From assembly GCA_937870825.1 (NCBI GenBank), contig CALMZO010000035.1, positions 1 through 64,000 on the forward strand: 64,000 bases of DNA. The letters are read 5' to 3'. Shown here piece by piece: positions 44,129 through 52,534 of the stretch (position 1 is the first letter of the stretch; the number at the start of each line of letters is the position of its first letter). This DNA comes from an uncultured Chloroflexota bacterium (GTDB taxonomy: Bacteria > Chloroflexota > Anaerolineae > UBA4142 > SHND01). The notes under the pieces were generated by a model. That model was not told where the DNA came from. It did no database searches and was given only the letters and a program-made list of their open reading frames with translations. Made by a program: the position numbers and the translations under genes.

Positions 44129-44665
44129 TCAATTCTCGATCTGAATTTTTACCCGACGCTGCACAAGGAGTTCGCGTGACTCGGCAGCATAGCCGAACGG
44201 ACACCATTGTATGACGACGGTCGGAGATTGCGCCGAACTATCCAGGTAGGCTTGAACGGTTGTGCCAGATATGGAGCGCGCGTCAGTGCTCGCCAGAGGA
44301 TAACTGAGGGACTGCTTTTCCGTCTCTTGCTCAAGGATGTGTAGGTCCGCGCGACCTGTATTCGTGCCAACAGGCAGATGATACACCAATACCGGGAGTG
44401 CAACAGAGCCCGCCTGTGCGTCGTGCCAGATCGTCCATCCCGGCGCGTCGAGCGCAATTGCAGAATAGGATGATGTGCCCTGCCGCGTCTCGATCTGATA
44501 GGACGGCAACACCAATTCCACAACGGCGCGGTGATCCGAGCGCTCGAGGACTGTGACGCCGCTGGGCGCAAAGAAAGAGCGAATCGTGGGCGCAAAGAAT
44601 ATCAGCATGGCGAGCGCGCTGAGGAGTTCAAGAATTGACAACTTCCAATACAATCGGAGAAACAT
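44129..44665 (-). CDS. Membrane-anchored hypothetical protein
   Basis: 178 residues. One N-terminal membrane helix (LELLSALAMLIFFAPTIRSFF) and an exported beta-rich domain (GVTVLERSDHRAVVELVLPSY, GWTIWHDAQAGSVALPVLVY). No family recognised. It precedes the PIG-L gene by 28 bases and follows a 108-bp inverted-repeat element. Confidence 0.6.
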   Translation of the reverse strand: MFLRLYWKLSILELLSALAMLIFFAPTIRSFFAPSGVTVLERSDHRAVVELVLPSYQIETRQGTSSYSAIALDAPGWTIWHDAQAGSVALPVLVYHLPVGTNTGRADLHILEQETEKQSLSYPLASTDARSISGTTVQAYLDSSAQSPTVVIQWCPFGYAAESRELLVQRRVKIQIEN

Positions 44666-44681
44666 GAATGGATAATCCTAT

Positions 44682-44789
44682 CGACGTGCCTGCACGCACA
44701 GTGCTTGTTTCGTTCGCCAAATCTACGGTCGTTTTCGTTTGCGAAAACAGCACGAAACGAATTCACGCGGAGTGCGTGCAGGCACGTCG
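44682..44789. repeat. 108-bp element with 18-bp perfect terminal inverted repeats
   Basis: CGACGTGCCTGCACGCAC (44682-44699) is the exact reverse complement of 44772-44789. Inside are TTTCGTT / AACGAAA-type and GTTTTCG...CGAAAAC sub-palindromes, so the whole can fold into a long branched hairpin. It could be a MITE-like sequence or an RNA structure between the membrane-protein genes. Confidence 0.6.
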
Positions 44790-44896
44790 TCGCAGCATGC
44801 GCGAATAATCGCGAGTGATGCGGACGTGTTCTTTAGCTATCACACAGAGTATTATTCGACGCATGTTCAATCGTGGTAAATTTCGATCACACGGGA

Positions 44897-45982
44897 TCAA
44901 TTTTTTGGATTCACATCTTTTCGCAGCACGTCGAGCGACGCAGGGTAACCAAGCGAAACGAGATTCACCAGCCGCGCCTGTACGCAGTGTTTGGCGAGGG
45001 TTTGCAATTCGCCGCCAAGTTGATCGCGATCGGATTCGTTCAGGTTTCGCGCTTGAAGCCATTGTGGAAGGTCGGAACGATTTCCTAAAAAGTGAACTTG
45101 ATCGAGTGCGCGTGTCATAAGCCCATAGCGGGCAAAGTGCGGATCGCACAGACACTCAACTAGGGTGGGAGTGGGCCATTTGAATTTTGGCGCATAGCGA
45201 TCCAATTCCGCAATCAAATATCTCATCTCGAGAATTGCAATTTGGTTTTCGATGTACACACCCACTTCGATCAAAGGACGCAGCAGAGGCGCGGGCAGTA
45301 GCCCGGTGATTAGCGCGAGCGTGTTCAGCAAATCGAACCAAAACGCGATCTCATCCAGAAACGACGCCAATCCCTGTTGCCCCGCGTACTGGAAAAACAA
45401 ACTCGCAAAGTAAAGAACAATGACCACTTCACCCAAGATCACGGCGAGCAAAAACAATCCAAACCGCGTTCGCCCCAAAAGCGCCTTTTCTCGCTTGACC
45501 AGCCGATAAAAGAGCGGGATGAACAGAGCGAACAATATTCCTTCAAACAGAACCATTGTGGTTCGCGCAAATTCGAGCAACCCCGCTAACAAGGCGGGAG
45601 ACATTGCGCTGCCAAGCCACAAGGTACTCAGTCCCAATCCAATAGCCGCACCCGGACAGAGTAGCGCGAAACGAATCCATCGCGGCGCAGGTGTTCCTGC
45701 CATTTCGGACAAGCTCAAATATGCCAAGAAAAAGCCGGTCGTGGTGAACCCGCGCCCGACCAATAACGATGCCTGTGGCGAAAGCGGCAACAGCAGATCG
45801 CCGAATTTGATAATCAGCTCTCCGATGGCGTTCAAGAGCAGACACCAACGGAGCAACAAAACGACGCGACCACTTTGTCCCTTGAGGACGTTGGGGCGCA
45901 AGAGATAAAGAATCAGCAGAAAATAAATGAGGATCGAAATCGCGCGTGGTTCCAATCGCGCAAGCCATTCGGATTGCATCAA
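44897..45982 (-). CDS. Multispanning membrane protein (MAB_1171c/DUF6545-like)
   Basis: 361 residues. Seven hydrophobic helices occupy residues 15-245, followed by a cytosolic region of about 110 residues (YIENQIAILEMRYLIAELDRYA, LVECLCDPHFARYGL). The layout and its position after XRE and ImmA/IrrE genes resemble the MAB_1171c family of actinobacterial XRE-ImmA-membrane clusters. Assignment by context and topology only. Confidence 0.6.
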   Translation of the reverse strand: MMQSEWLARLEPRAISILIYFLLILYLLRPNVLKGQSGRVVLLLRWCLLLNAIGELIIKFGDLLLPLSPQASLLVGRGFTTTGFFLAYLSLSEMAGTPAPRWIRFALLCPGAAIGLGLSTLWLGSAMSPALLAGLLEFARTTMVLFEGILFALFIPLFYRLVKREKALLGRTRFGLFLLAVILGEVVIVLYFASLFFQYAGQQGLASFLDEIAFWFDLLNTLALITGLLPAPLLRPLIEVGVYIENQIAILEMRYLIAELDRYAPKFKWPTPTLVECLCDPHFARYGLMTRALDQVHFLGNRSDLPQWLQARNLNESDRDQLGGELQTLAKHCVQARLVNLVSLGYPASLDVLRKDVNPKN

Positions 45983-46033
45983 GACCTACTTGTCTCCAAT
46001 CAGAATTGGTTGAGGACCATATCTCTTCAGAAC

Positions 46034-46648
46034 TTAGCCCAAGCCAAGCATTCGTCCAACCTCTTCAAAAGACTTTTCGCCAAAGAGGCGCGTGTTCTTG
46101 CGCCATTGGGAGAAGCGGACTTCGCGTCCCAAAATTTGCTGTGCCAAACGTTCCGCCTCGAGGTCCTGCTTGAACATTTTCTCTTGCAGGTCGCTCAACA
46201 ACTCTTTTTCGGATTGCGGGCGAGAACTTGACGTCATCGCTCGACAGGTGAGATACGCCAAGAGGTCCTTGCCGCTGGTCTGCAGCAGCTGTGGCACATC
46301 GCGCTCGAGGAGCATCGTCGTTGGGTGTCCCAGCGCGCCGTGCGCGAGCTCGTGGGTTTGTGTGTGTAGCAGTGTCAGATCTGTCAATTCGCGTGACAGG
46401 ATAATTAGTTCAATGGGACACGAATTGGCGTGCCGGTGCTCCGGGCAAACGATCAGGCGCGCGCCAAAAATGGAACGCGGCAGTGCGACTTGCAAGAACC
46501 GGAATCGCTTCGAGTCGCGGCGTTCCAGTGCGGCAGCCCATTTTTCGGGCGTATATTGACCGCAAGGCGGTACGGCAAGCGTATTTAGGTCGTAGTCGGG
46601 CGAGGATGTGTTGGGCGTGTGGGGCGGCAGTCGAAGCCTTCGGAACAT
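46034..46648 (-). CDS. ImmA/IrrE-family metallopeptidase
   Basis: 204 residues. Zinc motif HELAH in TLLHTQTHELAHGALGHP (near 110-125), preceded by IELIILSRELTDL and followed by a Cys- and Glu-containing helix that supplies the third ligand. ImmA cleaves a cognate XRE repressor in mobile elements; two XRE genes lie directly upstream. About 50 bases separate it from the membrane-protein gene. Confidence 0.85.
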   Translation of the reverse strand: MFRRLRLPPHTPNTSSPDYDLNTLAVPPCGQYTPEKWAAALERRDSKRFRFLQVALPRSIFGARLIVCPEHRHANSCPIELIILSRELTDLTLLHTQTHELAHGALGHPTTMLLERDVPQLLQTSGKDLLAYLTCRAMTSSSRPQSEKELLSDLQEKMFKQDLEAERLAQQILGREVRFSQWRKNTRLFGEKSFEEVGRMLGLG

Positions 46649-46736
46649 GAGCGAGAACTTGGCTGCGGAGAAAAAGTCAAGGAGGAAGAATGAAATGCTT
46701 CTGTTTTCATCATCCTTCTACCCCTCGGCTCTTGTG

Positions 46737-47225
46737 CTATGGCGTCGAATCCTCCTTTCGCAATTCGTCAAGGATATTGTCCAGCAGGTGTTCCAAAAAA
46801 TCACGTTCCTCGGAAACAAGAATTTGCAAATCGTCCCGGGCGCGAGCGCTCATGGCAACCCATGACCTAGACGCTGACGGGATGCGTGCTAATTCAACCG
46901 CTTTGTCTGGCAAACCGCCATTGTGACCTGCCAAGACGCGAATTGCATCATCTGATAATGCGTTCTGATCGCCGCTCTCCAACCGCGCGATTCGCGCCGC
47001 GCTGATTCCAAGTTGTGGAAACGCATTTCCCAGCGTTTCCGCAACTTCTTGTACGCTCCGCTTTCGCCGTGTTCGAAGCATGAAAAGGTATTCTCCCAAC
47101 TCCTGTCCTGGCTTCGGTTCGACTTTTCTTTGGCGGGGCGACGAATTCACCCGCGCCAAGAGCCTGGACACAGATTCACGCGCGCACGACGCAAAGATGA
47201 TGGAGCGCAATTTAAGGAAACTCAT
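46737..47225 (-). CDS. XRE-family regulator (second of two)
   Basis: 162 residues. HTH domain: LGEYLFMLRTRRKRSVQEVAE, FPQLGISAARIARLESGDQ, RVLAGHNGGLPDKAVE. A long C-terminal helix (ERDFLEHLLDNILDELRKE) probably dimerises. Its gene follows another XRE gene and precedes ImmA/IrrE, whose protease could cleave it. Confidence 0.82.
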   Translation of the reverse strand: MSFLKLRSIIFASCARESVSRLLARVNSSPRQRKVEPKPGQELGEYLFMLRTRRKRSVQEVAETLGNAFPQLGISAARIARLESGDQNALSDDAIRVLAGHNGGLPDKAVELARIPSASRSWVAMSARARDDLQILVSEERDFLEHLLDNILDELRKEDSTP

Positions 47226-47448
47226 TTTTCACAAACCAAGATTTTTGATCTGTGTACATTTCTATGATCATCGTAATCGAATCGGCATTGCATAGAAAAA
47301 CGTCCTGCGAAAAAATTCCACGCGGCTCCATCGATGGACCGAATCTACCTACGCTCTCTCGAGCAAGTCTCCCGGCAAACACAAGGGGCGAGAATACTCG
47401 GAACGCGCCGAACTGTCAAAGCGCAGAAATTACGCAAGATGTGCGGAT

Positions 47449-47994
47449 CTATTCTTGGGCAGAGGATGGTTCGGATGGTTGATCCTGTTGCGCGCCTTGC
47501 ACAGCGGAAATAATTTCGTTAAATATCTGATTCAGCGCTTGGCGCGTTTCCGGGTCCAGCGAATCCAGCTGCGCCGAGCGCATAGTCATAGTCGCAAAGA
47601 GATTATCTGTCGCAGGAAGGGTTGCTACTTCGGCATCCACAGGATACGAGGCTGTCTGCAGGACCCAATCTTGTGGAACACCATACAGGGTAGCCAGAAC
47701 CTTAAGGCGCTGCTTGTTGACCAAGTCTAAGTCACCGCTCTCGAGCCTGGCGAGCTCCGCAGGCGTTAACACAACGCTGTCAGGGAAGTTCTTCAGGCGC
47801 GTAGCGACATCTTCGGCGGACCAACCCGAGTTTAGGCGCAGGCGCAGCAGATATTCACCGATCGAGTCTCCTTCTTGCGGACGGAACTCAAACACGTTTT
47901 CGGCTACGATCGCTTGTCCGCGTTCGACGAACGATTCGACCGATTCATTTGGTTGGGGCAGTAATCCTTCAGGTTTACGAGGTTTTCCCGACAT
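47449..47994 (-). CDS. XRE-family regulator (first of two)
   Basis: 181 residues from the ATG at 47994 with GAGGAAAG upstream. HTH: SIGEYLLRLRLNSGWSAEDVA, VVLTPAELARLESGDLDLVN, LKVLATLYGVPQDWVLQTA. The C-terminus is helical and ends in a Gln/Ser-rich acidic tail. Paralogue of the proteins at 42399 and 46737; all three share the E-Y-L-L/R-R-L-R start of the HTH. First gene of the cluster. Confidence 0.82.
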   Translation of the reverse strand: MSGKPRKPEGLLPQPNESVESFVERGQAIVAENVFEFRPQEGDSIGEYLLRLRLNSGWSAEDVATRLKNFPDSVVLTPAELARLESGDLDLVNKQRLKVLATLYGVPQDWVLQTASYPVDAEVATLPATDNLFATMTMRSAQLDSLDPETRQALNQIFNEIISAVQGAQQDQPSEPSSAQE

Positions 47995-48414
47995 GCACAC
48001 TTTCCTCAATCTAAATTGACCGTCCAAGCTTACAGGTTTGGACTGGAATTGTCAATGGATTTTGATATGAATTTGGAATTGGATGCAGGCGTCGAGTCTC
48101 ATTGTGATAAGATGAATACGCCTATTTTATAGGGTGTTTCTCGTGTTGCCCCATGCGGGTGTTATGAGTTCAGAAAATTTTTTGAAATCAGTGTTGCCAT
48201 AGATGACAGGGGCGTCCTTGCTTATGTAACCGAGGTACGAAAATTTTTTTACTGCGAATGTAACGTTGAGAAAGTTCGCAAGGCACTGCGCGAGTAATCC
48301 GCTTTCTCATGCAATATGTCCTCCCTATCATTGGGGCAGAGGAGCGCAACTGTTGACTTGTTTGATTCTGTGAGCAAGTGGACGGGGCTTTGCCTTCCCA
48401 AGCGCTTCTGGATT

Positions 48415-48467
48415 CGCAAAAAAAACAAAACGTGTGCGACCTTGTTGAGCGAAAAGGTCGCACACGT
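48415..48467 (-). terminator. Intrinsic terminator after the GHKL ATPase gene
   Basis: Minus strand ACGTGTGCGACCTT and AAGGTCGCACACGT form a 14-bp stem with a 10-base loop, followed by TTGTTTTTTTTGC. Ends the minus-strand block coming from the right. The rest of 47995-48493 holds no supported gene. Confidence 0.85.
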
Positions 48468-48493
48468 CCCGTCATTGGATTTCCAAAAGCGAT

Positions 48494-50359
48494 CTACTTG
48501 TCGATTGAATTAAGGCGCGGCACAAGCGCGCGGCACTCTAATGCTCCGGAGAGCAAGTCTTTTGTCACTCGGATCTGATCGCACAACACCGCAAGGTGTG
48601 CTGGATATTCCTGCGCGGCGAGCGTACGGTGTGGCTCGAGCCAATGTGCGGCGGATTCGGCGCTGCGAAGACATTCTTCGATGCACCGCAGAGCGCGCTG
48701 CATATCATAGAACGAGCGCAGTTGGTCTTCCAGTGTGGATGCCCATGCTTTGGCGACTCCACGCATCACCTGTTCCAGCGCTTCTTCGCGCTCAAACACA
48801 TATTCGTCACCGTCAAAACTGACCCATTCTCCATTCTGATTGGCGACAAACAGATAGTTGATGGGCCACACTTCTTGATGCAGCCACTCCACGCACTTGG
48901 CTGCATTGCCCACATACACGATGCGCGTCAAGAGGTCGTACTCACTCTGAATCGATTGAATAAGGAACGGGACCTCCCCAATTCCTTCGATTTCAATCTC
49001 TGCTGCAAGCGCGATAAACGGACTAGTTTTGAGATCTTGGTAAAGATCGCGGATGTGGATGTTTGGAATTGGCGCGTTGGGTTCGTGCGCGACTTCGTGT
49101 CCGAGAAAATTCAATGTCGTTGCGAGCTGTTCATCCCCCACGATTGGTGCTGTGCGGCTGTACACTTCTGTCACGGGATATTTGGCATTCCAGCTATCGT
49201 CATCAACTCGCTCGATCCCGACATCAGAACCATCCAGCAGTTCTGCGCGCGCGTATCCCAATTGCTTGAGCAGAATCTCGCTCGCGTGAGCATGCAGCAA
49301 CCATTCGCTGAACGGTTCGGAAGGGACGTTGCCCACCACAATGCGGTCCGGCGCGGACGCAAAATCGGCGCGCGCCCGAGTGAGCATGTCGTCAGCAATT
49401 GCAGCAACGAGTGCACAAGCCGCCGCGCGCAGCGACGCATCGCCGAGCAGTTCATCGCGCTCGGGCAGACGCGGGCGCACGCCACAGCGAGGATCGACAT
49501 TCCACTGAACGAGCGCTTGAGCCGCCAAGTCTGCGAGCGCGGGATTGGGATTCAGCGATACGGCTTGGGACAATGCCTCGTCGAGCTGCGCGGAATAGAT
49601 CGGCACATATTCCCAACACGCGATGGCACGCGGTCTCCACAGCCCTGCGGGAAATTTCCAATATGCGAGTCCCACCGTCATTTCGATTCGAAACCGCTCT
49701 GGCTCGAACCGATACAATGGCAAAAGTTCGGGCGGCTTGTCATTTTCCACATACATGACTTGATACGGATATTGCGCGCGCGCCTCGATAAACATGTCTC
49801 GTTGGAGGTTCGCTCTTTCTTTTTCGGTCACGCCGATTCGCACGATGAGACCGTGGGCTTGAGCAATTTCCGGTATCGGTTCGATGGGAATCCATTCTTC
49901 TTCATTCGTTCCTGCTTCGACGGCGCGGCGAATGTCGTCTGGCGTGAGTCGCATACGCCAATCCCCTGCACCATGGGAAATGATCTCCAACGTCTCTACA
50001 TACGAGGGATTGAGGAGCGCAAAGAATCCCAGACCTGCTGCATCAATGATTTCTCCCGGGTTCCAACTGCTTGTGCCAGCATCAAGCAAAATCTGCGGAT
50101 GCGCCAAACCCGGACCGTCATCCGCGATTTCGAGAATTGCGGTTTCTCGATACCATCGCACATCCACACGCGTCGCACCAGCGCGATATGCGTTCTGGAA
50201 CACCTCGCGGAGGGCGCGTTTGAAACTGGAAAACATGCGCGGCGCTTCAAGTGCGACATGCAGCGAGACGCGCGGGCGGATGCGCGTGGCTTGAACCATA
50301 TCCTGTTGTTCTGCGAATCGTATTCGCTCAATTGGTTGATCGTTGGTTAATGCGTTCAT
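48494..50359 (-). CDS. GHKL (Hsp90/histidine-kinase-fold) ATPase with HEVAH motif
   Basis: 621 residues from the ATG at 50359 (ribosome site AAGGAATTG). The first 130 residues are a GHKL ATP site: N-box ALREVFQNAYRAG (Asn56), G1 DDGPGL (80-85), G2 AAGLGFFAL. A long alpha/beta region follows. At 421-425 HEVAHE, after TTLNFLG, has the HExxH pattern of zinc peptidases, though no clear third ligand can be named. Possibly a conformational ATPase with protease or scaffold function. Last gene of the mobile-element-like minus block. Confidence 0.75.
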   Translation of the reverse strand: MNALTNDQPIERIRFAEQQDMVQATRIRPRVSLHVALEAPRMFSSFKRALREVFQNAYRAGATRVDVRWYRETAILEIADDGPGLAHPQILLDAGTSSWNPGEIIDAAGLGFFALLNPSYVETLEIISHGAGDWRMRLTPDDIRRAVEAGTNEEEWIPIEPIPEIAQAHGLIVRIGVTEKERANLQRDMFIEARAQYPYQVMYVENDKPPELLPLYRFEPERFRIEMTVGLAYWKFPAGLWRPRAIACWEYVPIYSAQLDEALSQAVSLNPNPALADLAAQALVQWNVDPRCGVRPRLPERDELLGDASLRAAACALVAAIADDMLTRARADFASAPDRIVVGNVPSEPFSEWLLHAHASEILLKQLGYARAELLDGSDVGIERVDDDSWNAKYPVTEVYSRTAPIVGDEQLATTLNFLGHEVAHEPNAPIPNIHIRDLYQDLKTSPFIALAAEIEIEGIGEVPFLIQSIQSEYDLLTRIVYVGNAAKCVEWLHQEVWPINYLFVANQNGEWVSFDGDEYVFEREEALEQVMRGVAKAWASTLEDQLRSFYDMQRALRCIEECLRSAESAAHWLEPHRTLAAQEYPAHLAVLCDQIRVTKDLLSGALECRALVPRLNSIDK

Positions 50360-50391
50360 CAATTCCTTTCTCCACGCGTTTGGCATTAGCT

Positions 50392-50718
50392 CTATCGTTC
50401 TTCGGGCAGCAGCACGGTAGTCACGCGCCGCCCCGCGTCATCAGCAGGATCGGAGATGATCCAAATCGTCGTTTCTGCGTCGAGGCGATAACTCGAGAGA
50501 ATCATGTTCCCGTCGGTCATAGCGATTTCGTTGGCGCGACGGTCTGCTTCATCCACGTCGCCAAAATCTCCGGAAACGTGACGCATCAGTAAGGTCTCTA
50601 GAGTTTGTTCGCGCGGACGCGGCTGCGCGAATACGGCGAGCGCGCCGGGCGTAATACAGATTTGTCCCGGATCAAATTTCTTGATGCGATTGCAAGTCGA
50701 CGAGTTCATATCATCCAT
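50392..50718 (-). CDS. Conserved plasmid-type small protein
   Basis: 108 residues. Matches a widespread small family of plasmids and ICEs: FDPGQICITPGALAVF, LLMRHVSGDFGDVDEADRRA, NEIAMTDGNMILSSY, IWIISDPADDAGRRVTTVLL. Often mislabelled as a restriction subunit; its function is unknown, though the fold may bind nucleic acid. It links this block to plasmid-like DNA. Starts 16 bases after the preceding gene. Confidence 0.8.
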   Translation of the reverse strand: MDDMNSSTCNRIKKFDPGQICITPGALAVFAQPRPREQTLETLLMRHVSGDFGDVDEADRRANEIAMTDGNMILSSYRLDAETTIWIISDPADDAGRRVTTVLLPEER

Positions 50719-50733
50719 TCCTTCCTCCTTCTG

Positions 50734-51324
50734 TTACACTTCAAAGAGCATTTGTTGTTCCGAGCGCTTTGCGTCGCTTGGGTGCAATGTTCGTGTGGTC
50801 GCACCCTCGCAATTCGGTTCGGATATTCCATTTCTTTCATTCAGCGTCGCAGAGTGTGGAGCGAGCCGTTCTTGGACAAGGCGCACAACAACTTCATCAG
50901 GTAGTTCGGTTAGCGCTACGCGAACGGTGGCGGTAAGGTGATGTCGTGTTTCGGTTTGCGCCTCGAATTCATAAGCGCGCACAATGCCACTCTCGGCGAG
51001 CCAGATTTGCAATTCACGCTCGACGTCACTCCATGTCCATGCGGGATCGCCAACATACGGATATTCGAGATGGTGACGTAGCAGAGCCAAACGCTTTTCA
51101 GAAGTGTCGCACCACACCTCGTAGAACCCATGGCGATTGTAATGCGCGATGTGCATGAACATTTGCGAAAGGCGGTTGTAGAACCACTCGTGGAATTTTT
51201 CAAGAGGACAGCGCGCTTGGATGAACGATATGTAATGAAGCGCGAATTTGTGTTTGTCCGCAGCAGAAGACCATTTGGTTGGCGTAAAACTCCAACCGTG
51301 TTCATTATTCGTCAGTTTCAGCAT
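50734..51324 (-). CDS. Hypothetical protein
   Basis: 196 residues from the ATG at 51324 (GGAGGT eight bases upstream; a longer frame begins only at a TTG). Soluble, with aromatic-rich segments (EKFHEWFYNRLSQMFMHIAH, YEVWCDTSEKRLALLRHHLE). No family recognised. Two perfect palindromes lie directly upstream. Confidence 0.6.
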   Translation of the reverse strand: MLKLTNNEHGWSFTPTKWSSAADKHKFALHYISFIQARCPLEKFHEWFYNRLSQMFMHIAHYNRHGFYEVWCDTSEKRLALLRHHLEYPYVGDPAWTWSDVERELQIWLAESGIVRAYEFEAQTETRHHLTATVRVALTELPDEVVVRLVQERLAPHSATLNERNGISEPNCEGATTRTLHPSDAKRSEQQMLFEV

Positions 51325-51340
51325 CCATTTGACCTCCAAC

Positions 51341-51383
51341 GTCAGTCAGCGATTTTGTACGGCGTACAAAATCGCTGACTGAC
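51341..51383 (-). promoter_or_regulatory. 20-bp perfect inverted repeat, likely operator or hairpin
   Basis: GTCAGTCAGCGATTTTGTAC (51341-51360), loop GGC, then its exact complement to 51383. The centre GTACGGCGTACAAAA recurs in the palindrome at 40365-40408. It lies 17 bases before the ATG at 51324. Confidence 0.6.
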
Positions 51384-51414
51384 TCATCATGCGCGAACGG
51401 CAAATTGCAGAAAA

Positions 51415-51452
51415 CAGCGAGACTGCTACTGACGTCAGTAGCAGTCTCGCTG
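51415..51452. repeat. 38-bp perfect palindrome without loop
   Basis: CAGCGAGACTGCTACTGAC followed directly by its reverse complement. There is no T-run, so it is not an ordinary intrinsic terminator. Between genes 51502-51723 and 50734-51324. Confidence 0.6.
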
Positions 51453-51501
51453 AAATAGGATGAACGCTCGCACCGCGATGGATTGCTCGCAGCGCCAGTG
51501 T

Positions 51502-51723
51502 CTATACTTGATACTGATTCTTTTGCGCCGCACAGGCGGCGAGGATCATGGCTTGACGCATCTCGGGATTCGCTTCGAGCTCGCGCGACGCGGCGAGCAG
51601 CGTGCGAATGTCGATTCCCTCTTCCACGGGTTCGACGCACATGAGATGTGCTACGCGCACTGCCGCTTTGATTTGAGTTTCGATGTGACGAACTGCCTTT
51701 CGATCAGCATTCGAATGGTTCAT
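51502..51723 (-). CDS. Small hypothetical helical protein
   Basis: 73 residues from the ATG at 51723. Helical (KAVRHIETQIKAAVRVAHLM, LLAASRELEANPEMRQAMIL); not recognised. Upstream codons in the same frame are unlikely to be used. Sits in the minus-strand block with similar spacing to its neighbours. Confidence 0.5.
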   Translation of the reverse strand: MNHSNADRKAVRHIETQIKAAVRVAHLMCVEPVEEGIDIRTLLAASRELEANPEMRQAMILAACAAQKNQYQV

Positions 51724-51870
51724 ACGCGCCTCCATCGCGCGCACTATACCACGCACCGCGCGGAACTCCAAGCGGAGCAGAACTTGGCATTCAATTGTGG
51801 AGCCGCGCAAGGTTTGCACGAACGCCGACGGAATCTGGCAGGAATGAGAGAGAGGGGGGGGGGGTGAAAC

Positions 51871-52212
51871 TTACGCTGAATCTTGCTTTTGCAAGAACAG
51901 ATGGTGAAAACGTTTCACTGTTTTGTACATCGAGATTGGATCGAACGGATCGAATTTCCAGTGGATGGGCGCTTGCGGCGCAAGACCTCGTTTGAGTGCC
52001 TCGAAATCCTCCCGAAGTGTGCGCGGTGGGGTGCTGTCCCGCACGCGCTCGAAAATGATCTCTGCCTCCGCGACGGCGCCCCATTCATTGGGGACAATTT
52101 GAAAGGTGAGCTGCCAACCTGCACGAAGAAGCTCTGCTGTGAGTCGGGCGAGCTCGATGCTGGGCGCGTCAAGATTTTCGCCTCCTGCCGCCGCGATAAA
52201 ATCGTTCTCCAT
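51871..52212 (-). CDS. Hypothetical protein
   Basis: 113 residues, soluble, alpha/beta (ELARLTAELLRAGWQLTFQI, WGAVAEAEIIFERVRD). No family recognised. Its start overlaps the end of the preceding gene by 44 bases in another frame. A run of ten G (51855-51864 on +) lies just beyond its stop. Confidence 0.55.
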   Translation of the reverse strand: MENDFIAAAGGENLDAPSIELARLTAELLRAGWQLTFQIVPNEWGAVAEAEIIFERVRDSTPPRTLREDFEALKRGLAPQAPIHWKFDPFDPISMYKTVKRFHHLFLQKQDSA

Positions 52213-52453
52213 ATTCTTGTACTACCTCATCTACCACTTCGGGTGATTCTTCGCCGTCCAATACACCGCGCTTGGCTATTTCGTCATCAATCTCTTTTGC
52301 CGAGACGATGCCGATGACAAAGCGAAAGGGCCACGCAATCGCGCGAAACGGCGCGAGCGCCAAATAAAAGATAAAGTTCTCGCCGGTGTCATTTTTCGGA
52401 TACTGCGCGTTATCGGGCGCATCGCCTTCCCATGGACGTTGGTTATCCGCCAC
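52169..52453 (-). CDS. Hypothetical protein with hydrophobic patch
   Basis: 94 residues from a GTG with GAGGAGGTGG upstream. A hydrophobic stretch in the middle (ENFIFYLALAPFRAIAWPFR) suggests membrane association; an acidic helix and a basic tail (RRRKS) follow. Not recognised. Confidence 0.55.
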   Translation of the reverse strand: MADNQRPWEGDAPDNAQYPKNDTGENFIFYLALAPFRAIAWPFRFVIGIVSAKEIDDEIAKRGVLDGEESPEVVDEVVQEYGERFYRGGRRRKS

Positions 52454-52534
52454 GTGCCACCTCCTCTATTCTAAGCGAAATTGGATGCTCCGTCTATTGT
52501 TTGACGGATTCAATTTGATTTTTTACGATCTCAA

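Noticed and set aside
48596-50350. 584-codon plus-strand frame opposite the GHKL ATPase
   Set aside because: The minus frame has a proper ATP-binding site, a ribosome site and a terminator; the plus frame has no motif.
51855-51864. Phase-variable homopolymer (ten G)
   Set aside because: It lies after the stop codon of 51871-52212 and before the next gene, so slippage would not alter a reading frame.
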